NCBI GenBank assembly: GCA_949317995.1
Contig: OX439039.1
Location: 15,987,282-16,051,281, forward strand
Length of the DNA: 64,000 nucleotides
Direction of reading: 5' to 3'
From: Acholoe squamosa
Taxonomy: Eukaryota; Annelida; Polychaeta; Phyllodocida; Polynoidae
Below, in pieces: positions 29,225 to 37,419 of this stretch; within the stretch, counting starts at the first letter, position 1, and the number at the start of each line of letters is the position of its first letter. The position numbers and the translations under genes were made by a program. Below the pieces are notes generated by a model, which made no database searches, was not told where the DNA came from, and saw only the letters and a list, made by a program, of their open reading frames with translations.

Positions 29225-29712
29225 AAATTTTAAACAAATTGTTCAAATGAACAAATTTCCTTCATAGAAAACAGTGTTAAAATGGAAAATGTTCATTTGA
29301 AAAAATGTTCAAACGAACATTTGTTCAAATGAACATTTTTCCCCATAGAAAACAGTGTTAAAATGGAAAATGTTCATTTAAACAATTGTTCAAACGAACA
29401 TTTGTTCAAATGAACATTTTTCCCCATAGAAAACAGTGTTAAAATGGAAAATGTTCATTTGAACAATTGTTCAAACGAACATTTGTTCAAATGAACATTT
29501 TTTCCCATAGAAAACAGTGTTAAAATGGAAAATGTTCAGTTGAACAATTGTTCAAACGAACATTTGTTCAAATGAACATTTTTTTCCATAGAAAACAGTG
29601 TTAAACTGGAAAATGTTCATTTGAACAATTGTTCAAACGAACATTTGTTCAAATGAACATTTTTTTCCATAGAAAACAGTGTTAAACTGGAAAATATTTT
29701 TTGTTCAAATGA
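29225..29712. repeat. Six 81-bp tandem repeats with palindromes
   Basis: Markers GTGTTAAA recur at 29274, 29355, 29436, 29517, 29598 and 29679, exactly 81 bp apart. Each unit holds GTTCATTTGAAC and GTTCAAATGAAC palindromes around GTTCAAACGAAC, then a spacer CCATAGAAAACA. Later copies differ by single bases. The array fills the gap between PolB and the Cys-rich gene. It could act as an origin-like or regulatory array, or as a double hairpin at the 3' ends of transcripts. Confidence 0.9.
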
Positions 29713-29990
29713 ACATTTTTCAAATAAAAAACAAAGGTAAAAAAAATGTGTACTGTATCATGAAAAAAAACTAATAAAAAGTAAGAAAAGTGAACTGTAT
29801 CACCCAAAAAATAAAAAAAAAACTTTTCACAAAAGTGAACGCTGTACATGTTCACGACAAAAAATAAAAAATCCGGCGCTGAAGAAATTAAGTTGGAACA
29901 GAAAAAAAAAGTAGTACCAGATTTCTTAACTCATAGCGTCACGTTCACCAGATTATTAGTATCTGGTTAGATTTAAGCATCCATTTTAAC
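29713..29990 (+). promoter_or_regulatory. AT-rich leader of the Cys-rich gene
   Basis: Contains several AATAAA-type signals (about 29724, 29773, 29808) that could end PolB transcripts. The direct repeat CCAGAT(T)... near 29920 and 29950 is followed by the ATG at 29991. No clear TATA box. Confidence 0.35.
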
Positions 29991-30863
29991 ATGGAAAGTT
30001 TAGAAGCTATGCTTGTGGAGCAAACCACAGAAACTCCACCTTATGACTATTACATGCGTCCAGTTTTACAAAGTGTTGCTTCATATAATCAAGCTTCTTC
30101 TATAACACCTGACAATGATATAAGTTCTGTAGCATGTGGATGTTCAGAGAATTTCTTTTGGGAAATAATACCTGCAGAAAACATTGGTTATTTTAGAGGA
30201 GCTGAACCAGACACTGTTGACCACTGTATAACTAGTGTTAAAATGTACAAATATTTCTCTTCAGCTTTTTGGGACGCCTACAGAAACTGCATGTACTATT
30301 GTCGAGTGAAAAAAGTTAACTTGATAATGCATGATTGGTGTATAGGAGTATATCAATTGCACACTGAACCTGGCTGCCCAAGACACTACACAAGGTACAC
30401 TTTAGGAAGTGTAAGAAAGTTTGCTCTTACTCTCCAAGAGTTAGAATGTAATCCCATAGTAGGAGTGTTTTGTCAGTGTAATTGTAAACTGGAAGTATCT
30501 GCTATTGCTAAAACTATTTGTTTCACATGTCTGCAGGTCTCACTGGAACTTCATGCCTTAAGTATACCTGGAGTGAAAAATCATTTCTCCTTTGAGGTAA
30601 ACTTTAAGGATGGTTTTTTATCTGGTCTTTTACCTGGACCCAAAAACAGTCAAACTTACTTCCTGGCCCAGGCTTTGTTCGAGCATGCTATATCTAACAT
30701 AGCCAAACTTAACAGTTATTGTTTCCACAACACATGGAAAACTAGTCTCACTGGCCAAAGCTGGTATCAAGCAAGTAAATTCACACACAACAAATGCTTT
30801 TGTAGTATATGTGCACGCCCCGGAAATGGAAAATCTGTCTTCATCTGTAAATATTGTGTCTAA
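29991..30863 (+). CDS. Cys-rich protein conserved between two Polintons
   Basis: 290 aa. Clusters of Cys suggest several zinc sites: CGC near residue 50, CMYYC (about 102-106), WCIGVYQL...GCP..YTRYTLG (about 117-140), FCQCNC with FTC downstream (about 160-182), and a C-terminal ribbon CFCSIC...FICKYC. No known family comes to mind. Element B has a shorter homologue at the same end (45467-45766) sharing CIGV.Q....CP...RYTL and the Cys pairs after it, so the gene is a stable part of this lineage and not a chance ORF. Being next to the TIR and rightward with PolB suggests early expression; a regulator or nucleic-acid binder is only a guess. AATAAA overlaps its stop codon (30862-30867). Confidence 0.75.
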   Translation: MESLEAMLVEQTTETPPYDYYMRPVLQSVASYNQASSITPDNDISSVACGCSENFFWEIIPAENIGYFRGAEPDTVDHCITSVKMYKYFSSAFWDAYRNCMYYCRVKKVNLIMHDWCIGVYQLHTEPGCPRHYTRYTLGSVRKFALTLQELECNPIVGVFCQCNCKLEVSAIAKTICFTCLQVSLELHALSIPGVKNHFSFEVNFKDGFLSGLLPGPKNSQTYFLAQALFEHAISNIAKLNSYCFHNTWKTSLTGQSWYQASKFTHNKCFCSICARPGNGKSVFICKYCV

Positions 30864-30929
30864 TAAAAAAATATAATCTGTTATGTGAAATAAATGAGTT
30901 GTGTTTTATTTTAATGTATGAAATGAAGA

Positions 30930-31320
30930 GACATAACAAAATGAGTCATAAGTATTGCGTAAATCCATAAAAGTATTGCATCAGAACATTGTGTAAATTC
31001 TTACAAGCTTTGCGCAATGCACCCTCATACGTAGGTCATACGTTTTTGCAAGTAGGTTAGTAGGTCACTTCCGGTTTGCAAGTAGGTCAGCTCTAGGTAT
31101 TGCACAATTCTTTTAATTTATGCATCTATGTCAGGTCACTAGGTCAAATGGAATCCAGCTCTCTGATTGGCCAAAAAAACTAGGTCATGACCTTATGACG
31201 TCACTTCCTGTCAAATCCAGCCCTCTGATTGGCTGAAACTAGGTCACTTCCGGTCTACCAGTAGGTCATGACCTAGTTAGTAGCTAATCCATTGCGCTCA
31301 GTTTGCATGTATATACTACT
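30930..31320 (-). repeat. Right TIR of element A
   Basis: Inverse of 12896-13288 with the same ETS, CRE, CCAAT and AGGTCATGACCT motifs. It ends GCATGTATATACTACT at 31320, followed by the target copy CCTGTG (31321-31326). Confidence 0.95.
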
Positions 31321-33657
31321 CCTGTGCCATGTGGTGTTCTTAACATGTGGTTCCATGCTTAACTTGCTATCGACTATCACTCCTAGGTATTTGTAATTGT
31401 CGGGGTTACCCAATGCTGTATTATTGACTATAATTTCATGCTCCTGGCATTTCTGTATATGGGACTTGTTGCCATGCCACACTACTTTTGTTTTACTAGC
31501 ATTAATGGTTAACCCGTTTACCTTACACCAGTTAGCAACTTTAGTCACATCGGATTGCAGCTTTAAAGCTGTTCTCCTGGGGTCTTCATCTTTTGCAACC
31601 AGTGCAATATCATCAGCGTACAGTTGAATAGAGTATTCATCTATACATTCCTTAATGTCATTTATAAACATTATAAAAAGTAGGGGCCCCAGGATTGATC
31701 CTTGGGGCACCCCAAATTTGACTGTTTTGGCTTTTGACTTATGATTGTTAAGCAGTGTGACCTGGCATCGGCCCTGGAGATAACCACCTAGCCATCTGGC
31801 AAAGCCAGTGCCAAAACCGTATGAGTGAATTTTACGTACCAATAACGTCTGGTGGATGGAATCAAACGCCTTGCTGAAATCGACATAGCACACACCTGCT
31901 ACTTTCCCTTCGTCACGTGTAGTGTATAATTCTTCAGTGAGATTAAGAACCGCCTCTGCGGTGCCCCTCCCTTTTCTGAAACCATATTGCCTGTCAGATA
32001 GCAAGCCTCTATTATCAAGGCTGTTTGTAACGAAGCTATGGACCAGTTTTTCTAACAGCTTGCCCGGTATAGGCAGCAGGCTGACTGGGCGCCAATTAGA
32101 AACCTCCGAGAGGGAGCCAGATTTGGGTATCGGGATGACCATGGCTTTTGACCATTCGTCTGGGAAAATTCCCGTACTTATACTACAATTGAATAGATTT
32201 CTCAGTTGAGGGGTGATAACAGTGAAAGCATCTTTACAGACCCTGGCTGATATGAACTCCAGTCCTGATGATTTATCAATGCAGATGTTATTAACAACTT
32301 TGGCCACCTCTTCATGAGAGAAGACTGGCTTACCCTGGGGCCAGCCATTCTCCCCCCTGTCTAGTGCGGCCTTTTCAAGTTGCTCTAGTAGCTTGTCTAG
32401 GTTCAGCTCTTCATCTGCCGGTCTGGTATAGCTAGACTCATTAGCTTCAAACAGCTTTTGACCAATTCCAGCGAAGTAGCTGTTGCAGTAACTGGATGCA
32501 TCAGCTTCTACATGCCTTTTGCCCTGTTGGTCAACAAAGGTGGCCATTGTACACTTCTCTTTTGGGTTTAGGAACCCATTTATTACCCTCCAGAAGGCTT
32601 TAGGGTCATGTCTGTGCTCCCTGAGATCACCCTTAACTTTAGAACCCTTAGCTTTTTTACAATTCTTGGCAATGGTACGTCTTTGTCGCTTGGCTTCTTC
32701 AAAATTGACTTTATTTTTATTTGCTAAATAAAACCTAACAGCTTCATCCCTATCCCTCATTAGCTCTCTAATCTCATTGGTCATCCAGTCGTTGGCGTGG
32801 TCTTTGCATGTGATGTCCTTTATGGGGCAGTATACATCCAGATATTCTAACATGTTTGACCTCCAAATATTCCATTTGACATTCGGGTTATTACTGATAT
32901 AAAGGTCCTCCCATGAACAGTATGACAAATGGTCCTTAAAATCATCTGCATTATAAGATTTGTAACTGCGCCCCTTAAATGACATATCCCTGACAAATGA
33001 TTTGGCTTTCTTCCTAGCAGCTATCACAGGAAAATGGTCGCTAACAAGTTCTATCATAATATGGCTTTGCTCAACACAGTGACAGTTCGAAAAAATTAAG
33101 TCAATGCATGTGCCTTTATCATCTTTGGGTCTTGTGATACCTTTGATGTATTGCTTTAAACCTTTGGATTTGGCTAGACCATCTAACGCAATACTGCTGG
33201 GTTCATTCTCCTTTAACACATTTATATTAAAGTCCCCAAGAACCCATATCTCAGCTCTACCATTGATTATTTTATCCAAGATTTTTCCCAATTCTTTTAT
33301 GAAATTGGCCATAAATGTATTAGTCGGTGGCCTGTATACATTAACTATGTATTTAGTCTTTACCTGGGGTTTGGCTATTTTGACAGTTAAAACCTCTATA
33401 TCATCATCCATGATACAACATTCCTCGATTCTGTCTGAAAACAAGGCGATATCATTTCTGAGATATGTCAGTAATCCACCAGCCAAGCTATTTCTATCTA
33501 AGCGGTAAAACTGTGTGCCCAGCCAGAAAAGCTCAGCATTGCCCCTTGTATCATCCAGCCATGTCTCTGTTAAACAGCATACATCAAGGCCATTTAATGT
33601 ATTATGAACCACCAGCTGTGTTTCCGTATTATAACTTCTACAATTCACAGAGCCCAC
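31273..33657 (-). CDS. LINE endonuclease/reverse transcriptase, truncated
   Basis: Open frame of 794 codons starting at a GTG; reading upstream it is open to a TGA near 33711 (ARGFKVGSVNCRS), so the real start is lost or farther up. The AP-type endonuclease covers about residues 1-230: CLTETWL, GGLLTYLRND, NVYRPPTN, VLGDFNIN, SDHFPV. The reverse transcriptase follows: WRPVSLLP, QYGFRKGRG, YVDFSKAFDS, FGVPQGSILGPLLF and the catalytic YADD (QLYADDIAL). The thumb region begins (NYKYLGVIVDSKLS), then the reading passes into the Polinton TIR and the last 15 residues are TIR-encoded. The family resembles CR1/L2-like or related LINEs. The usual C-terminal 100-200 residues are missing, so it is a dead copy. 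Confidence 0.9.
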   Translation of the reverse strand: MGSVNCRSYNTETQLVVHNTLNGLDVCCLTETWLDDTRGNAELFWLGTQFYRLDRNSLAGGLLTYLRNDIALFSDRIEECCIMDDDIEVLTVKIAKPQVKTKYIVNVYRPPTNTFMANFIKELGKILDKIINGRAEIWVLGDFNINVLKENEPSSIALDGLAKSKGLKQYIKGITRPKDDKGTCIDLIFSNCHCVEQSHIMIELVSDHFPVIAARKKAKSFVRDMSFKGRSYKSYNADDFKDHLSYCSWEDLYISNNPNVKWNIWRSNMLEYLDVYCPIKDITCKDHANDWMTNEIRELMRDRDEAVRFYLANKNKVNFEEAKRQRRTIAKNCKKAKGSKVKGDLREHRHDPKAFWRVINGFLNPKEKCTMATFVDQQGKRHVEADASSYCNSYFAGIGQKLFEANESSYTRPADEELNLDKLLEQLEKAALDRGENGWPQGKPVFSHEEVAKVVNNICIDKSSGLEFISARVCKDAFTVITPQLRNLFNCSISTGIFPDEWSKAMVIPIPKSGSLSEVSNWRPVSLLPIPGKLLEKLVHSFVTNSLDNRGLLSDRQYGFRKGRGTAEAVLNLTEELYTTRDEGKVAGVCYVDFSKAFDSIHQTLLVRKIHSYGFGTGFARWLGGYLQGRCQVTLLNNHKSKAKTVKFGVPQGSILGPLLFIMFINDIKECIDEYSIQLYADDIALVAKDEDPRRTALKLQSDVTKVANWCKVNGLTINASKTKVVWHGNKSHIQKCQEHEIIVNNTALGNPDNYKYLGVIVDSKLSMEPHVKNTTWHRSSIYMQTERNGLATN

Positions 33658-33711
33658 CTTAAAGCCCCTTGCAGCCTCTAGACTATGTCTATCTATGGTT
33701 ATAGATCAGAG

Positions 33712-34339
33712 GGGGTGGGGAGGGGGGAGTCAAACCACACTGCACAACCAATATCATTCCCATGTACTTAATTCTAGAAACATACAAACCATATGTGGAG
33801 ATCCAAATCACATACATGCATACCAAGTAATTATTCATAGTGACGAGAATATGTGTTTCTGGGCATAGCATATGTCCAGGAGAATGGTGTTAGCCCTCCC
33901 TAGCTAGCCTCTAAGCCATATAATCTAACACTCTATATTATCAAATGACTTTATAATAGCTCACACTATCATACTAGACCATACTATATAATGCTTATAT
34001 AATCTAAACTATGCCTAAAGAAAAGGAAATTCAAATTCAAATGGCTTATAATGGCTCACACTAGCTGCCTGCAGACTTAGTGTGTCCTAGTAGTAAATAT
34101 AATACAATACCACCACCATAATCATTCAGGGCAAATAATAATTCAAGGAGCCAATCATCATATGGTACGCTTATTATAAATAAACCAGGTGGTTGTGGAG
34201 TGGTGATTGCAACTCAAAACACCTCCTCACACAACATTCCATTATATAAATATGATCTGGGTGCCGAGCGATTGCATCTCAAAGCGCTGGCAACGACCAG
34301 TATATAATTATATATGAGGGTTGACTAGGTCTAGACCAC
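33712..34339. other. Spacer inside the LINE
   Basis: About 630 bp between the SGNH ORF and the RT ORF, without a supported gene. A G-rich simple stretch lies at 33710-33728 on the plus strand. A repeat of ACTATATAATG/CTCACACTA phrases is visible around 33930-34080. Confidence 0.4.
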
Positions 34340-35017
34340 CTAAGACATTCTGTATCGACGTTTGATGGCATTTTCTTCCATTGCATAAAATAGCTCGTCT
34401 GCTATTTGTTCATAATGACACTGCCGGGGGTGCAGGCCATCCTTCATTTTCCCGAATTGATGTACCCATCTGCGCTTTCCCGACTGCCAGTGGTGAACAG
34501 TTGAGTCTATCTTAGGTGTGGACCAGCCCCCACTGTTATTGAGGGTATGTATGTTCTTGTTGAGCAATAGGATGGTGTCATCCATTACAGGTTGGAGGGG
34601 ATGGGGAGTTTCTAAGCCATTAAACATACCTATCGACATCCCAATCACAGGGCAGATAATTACCACTGTGTCTGGGGCTATAAGTGATGCCTGCCAAATG
34701 ATATATTGGTACTCAGCCAGTAGTGACATTGCTGCTTTACCTGGGTCGAGACAGGCGACCTTCACCTTCTTCTCTCTGCCATGGTTCAGTAGGGTGGTAA
34801 AGTTATTTATGCCAGAGTTAATATATACAAAATCAACTGTGTGGTACTGTAAGTAGTGCAATAGGCGCTTACCAGTATGCTCCAGTTTCTCACCTCCTTT
34901 GCCTTTCACTGAGTATATGTTGATAACATTCACCTCTCTTTCCCTTGCTATACTATGCAGGTGGGGTTCTAGTGCACCCACCCTGCTGTCCCTGTTGTGG
35001 AGGTAGTAACACTGCAC
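34340..35017 (-). CDS. SGNH-hydrolase-like ORF of the LINE
   Basis: 225 codons from a non-ATG start; the frame opens a few codons earlier after a TAG. Blocks resembling SGNH/GDSL esterases are visible: DFVYINSGINN (block III, with Gly and Asn), a central VVIICPVIGMS segment, and the C-terminal DGLHPRQCHYEQIAD, the Asp-x-x-His catalytic block. The N-terminal Gly-Asp-Ser block is not clear, so the nucleophile may be lost with the N-terminus. Esterase domains are known in ORF1 proteins of CR1-type LINEs, and SGNH-type ORFs in Ngaro elements. Their role in retrotransposition is thought to involve membranes or RNA, but is unsettled. It lies between the NADAR ORF and the RT ORF in the same direction. 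Confidence 0.65.
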   Translation of the reverse strand: MQCYYLHNRDSRVGALEPHLHSIAREREVNVINIYSVKGKGGEKLEHTGKRLLHYLQYHTVDFVYINSGINNFTTLLNHGREKKVKVACLDPGKAAMSLLAEYQYIIWQASLIAPDTVVIICPVIGMSIGMFNGLETPHPLQPVMDDTILLLNKNIHTLNNSGGWSTPKIDSTVHHWQSGKRRWVHQFGKMKDGLHPRQCHYEQIADELFYAMEENAIKRRYRMS

Positions 35018-35092
35018 ACCCCTTGCAATGTTATGGGGTCCCTACTCCTAGGTTGCCATTTAGGCAGCTGTGGGTCTGTACTGGCGACCTTT

Positions 35093-37021
35093 TTACTCCT
35101 TCTCCTGGTCCTTTTTCTCTTCTGCTGCCCCCCCATTTTCATCCAGTAGAGATGTGTCTTGGTCTTTCTCCTCTGTCTGTGTGTCTGTGTCTGTAACTGG
35201 CTGTATAGGCACAGCTACTGGGGGCTGGGGGCGTTCGAGAACTAACTTGTGACATAACCTCTCTAGGATTTTCCCTAGATTATTCTCACCTAGGATCACT
35301 CCACTTTCATAGCAAGCATGTCCCAACATATTTGCTCCTGCCCAATAGGAATCCTTGGTCGCTTCTATTAAGGGGGTGGGGTGTGTTTGGCAGAGCTGGT
35401 CTGCTAATGCATCTGACTGTCTATATTTACACTCCTCCAGCTTCTCCATAAGCGCTAGCCTCTCTTCATCCATCCATTTTTTGGTCATAACTACCTCATC
35501 TCCATAGCTTTTAGCTGTAGGTGCATCTTTAGCCCCCATTATTCTTGTGGCAGCTCCTTCGTCTTTATGAATCTTGGCTTTCTGGCGTTGAAATGCCTGC
35601 TCAACTGATTTGTAAATATTTTCAGTGCCAGTATCGTCTTTGTATTTCACTGTAGTGGGATAAAAGTTAGACAGGAAGGCACTAGCACCTTGGAAGGTTA
35701 ACCCTGCAGCTGTTTTCCGAATGCCCCCACTGCGTTTCACCTTCTGTTTGTGACCTACTGCTGACTGCCACCCACAGCCTGCATGGGGCCCCACACCACC
35801 CTGTCTCCTGCTGCCCTTTGCAGTAGACTGGCCCCGGTCTCCCTGAATATTGTTTAATTGCTCATCTTCAGCTGGGGTTAGCTCTGGCGGAATTTTATCT
35901 ACATCATTTAGCCCATATTCAACCCCATCAACAACAATGCTATTAGGCAATGTTTTAACAGTTTTACCTAGTGCTTTGCTTTTGAGAGCCACCCTTCTGA
36001 GCAGTCTTCTATTCACCCTGGTTCCCTCATCCTCATCAGGATTTAGGAACACATTGTAGCCATCTTCTGATTTACGGAGCCAATGTTTCCTCGATAGAAC
36101 TAGCTTGTATATATTCAGATTAGAGAATGCGATCTTGATTAGAGGTTTGCTCTTTGGCTCTTCCTTAGTAGTTTGGGGGGGTTTGCCTTGGGGCTGCACT
36201 TCAGATCTCGTGACTGATATTACATCTGATCTAGTTAGCATCACCTTTAAGTCATTACAGATACGCCTTGGGTAACTGGATAAATCTTCATTTGGCCTCT
36301 CAGGGATACCTGTCACAACTATTGTACGTGACCTGTCAGCGTGTGTGTATACTGTGAAATCATTTTCAGCTTCCTGTCCATTTACAACTGCTGCTGAATA
36401 AGAGCCCCTCTTACTCTTAAGCTTCTCTATAGCTTCATCTCTAACCCTCAGCTCCTTCTGGTAGTCCTCCTTGTCCTTCTTCCTCTCATTATCCCACCTA
36501 TCTTGCACCTCTTTTATCAGTTTATTGTAATCTTCCTTACAATCTTCAACCTCCTTCTTCCTAGCCCTACTGCTCTCTCTGGCTTCCTTCTCAATGGTAT
36601 CCATTCTGGAGTTAGCCTTCTTCTCAAACTCATTGAACTTATCCTGTAATTTAGTTATCTTCTTGTTACCCTTCGTCACCTTGCTATCTAACTCTTTGAA
36701 CATTTTCCTGCTGGGCAGTTTTTTTTCTAACTTTATGAAGTAGTTGTCTAGCAACATGATTAGCTGATTGTTGCCTATGGTTGGGGTTTCTAGAGTTAAT
36801 TCATCTAAGGGGCCCTCATCTTCACTATCACTCTCTTCTAGTGAATTGTAGTTAGAGCTACCACTTTTATTGACCTCGTTTTCCTCAATGTCAGACCCAA
36901 CATTGTTTATATTGCTATTGTCAATATTGTCATCATCAGTCTCATTTGCCCTGCTCCTAAGATTCCTTTTACCAGCTTTATTTCCCTCATCAGAGTCTTT
37001 CTTCCCTCTGTCGCCAGCCAT
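35093..37021 (-). CDS. LINE ORF1 protein fused to a NADAR domain
   Basis: 642 aa. The N-terminal 80 residues are acidic and Asn/Ser-rich. About residues 85-205 form a coiled coil (LDSKVTKGNKKITKLQDKFN...). An L1-ORF1p-like RRM follows (RTIVVTGIPERPNEDL... to about 385). About residues 430-590 form a NADAR (YbiA-like) domain: AFLSNFYP, SVEQAFQRQKA, KKWMDEERLALM, a KYRQSDALADQL helix, then PLIEATKDSYWAGANMLG and ENNLGKILERL. NADAR proteins act on ADP-ribose N-glycosidic links, and some remove ADP-ribose from guanine in DNA. Coiled coil plus RRM is the normal RNA-chaperone layout of LINE ORF1; the NADAR fusion is the unusual part. The frame is intact from ATG 37019-37021. Confidence 0.82.
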   Translation of the reverse strand: MAGDRGKKDSDEGNKAGKRNLRSRANETDDDNIDNSNINNVGSDIEENEVNKSGSSNYNSLEESDSEDEGPLDELTLETPTIGNNQLIMLLDNYFIKLEKKLPSRKMFKELDSKVTKGNKKITKLQDKFNEFEKKANSRMDTIEKEARESSRARKKEVEDCKEDYNKLIKEVQDRWDNERKKDKEDYQKELRVRDEAIEKLKSKRGSYSAAVVNGQEAENDFTVYTHADRSRTIVVTGIPERPNEDLSSYPRRICNDLKVMLTRSDVISVTRSEVQPQGKPPQTTKEEPKSKPLIKIAFSNLNIYKLVLSRKHWLRKSEDGYNVFLNPDEDEGTRVNRRLLRRVALKSKALGKTVKTLPNSIVVDGVEYGLNDVDKIPPELTPAEDEQLNNIQGDRGQSTAKGSRRQGGVGPHAGCGWQSAVGHKQKVKRSGGIRKTAAGLTFQGASAFLSNFYPTTVKYKDDTGTENIYKSVEQAFQRQKAKIHKDEGAATRIMGAKDAPTAKSYGDEVVMTKKWMDEERLALMEKLEECKYRQSDALADQLCQTHPTPLIEATKDSYWAGANMLGHACYESGVILGENNLGKILERLCHKLVLERPQPPVAVPIQPVTDTDTQTEEKDQDTSLLDENGGAAEEKKDQEKE

Positions 37022-37092
37022 AGTGAAATAGGTGTTGGGGGTAGTGCAAGTCTATGTATACCAGTAGGGCTTGACAATGGAGTCCCTGACAA

Positions 37093-37410
37093 CCAGCCTC
37101 CAGTCTGTGTACACTGAGAAGAACTACTGGGAAATACAGACTAACCTTGGGTTTCCCCTCGTGGAAAACTTAACCTATAGTGTCCTGTTTCCTTTCTACA
37201 CTGACCCTGCTTGTGATTCCTCCCTATGTCTTCCTAAATACACCATAATCCCTTCCAAATTGCCAGAGCTCTCACGTTCAGCTACTGGCCATAACGATGA
37301 CGTCACCATGTGTTCCCACCTATATAGGGGACACAATGGTAGGGTCATGGCTACAGTGTACAAATCCTCTAGAGATACTGCAACAGACTATGGGATATAT
37401 GAGTTGAGGC
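37093..37410. other. Upstream of the LINE, nothing certain
   Basis: Includes an open frame of about 130 codons on the plus strand that has no recognisable domain and runs into the minisatellite. I do not support it as a gene. Part of it may be LINE 5' UTR. Confidence 0.35.
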
Positions 37411-37419
37411 GGCAGTCAG

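Larger units (their letters stand above)
12896..31320. mobile_element. Near-complete Polinton/adintovirus-like element A
   Basis: 18,425 bp, bounded by inverted repeats of about 390 bp and a 6-bp duplication. It encodes the set that defines Polintons: protein-primed family B DNA polymerase, retroviral-type integrase, FtsK/HerA-type packaging ATPase, adenovirus-type cysteine protease, major capsid and penton, plus core and accessory genes. Genes to the left of about 23.0 kb read leftward and those to the right read rightward, so there is one divergent switch near 23000-23400. Most frames are intact over hundreds of codons and the outer TIRs are almost identical, so the insertion is fairly recent. 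A frame break in penton and a TAG in the early gene argue against full function. Confidence 0.95.
31321..37050 (-). mobile_element. LINE retrotransposon with NADAR, SGNH and EN-RT ORFs
   Basis: Minus-strand non-LTR element interrupted by element A. From its 5' side it holds an ORF1-type protein (35093-37021), an SGNH-like ORF (34340-35017) and an endonuclease/RT ORF (31273-33657). The reverse-transcriptase ORF is cut off by the Polinton: after codon HR the frame enters the TIR. The left flank of the Polinton (12640-12889, minus strand) shows no clear ORF2 continuation, so the LINE was probably already broken, or that is its 3' UTR. The 5' end is approximate. Confidence 0.8.

Noticed and set aside
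29225..29712. CRISPR-like look of regular repeats
   Set aside because: Units are contiguous 81-bp tandem copies without unique spacers, in a metazoan virus-like element; no cas genes.
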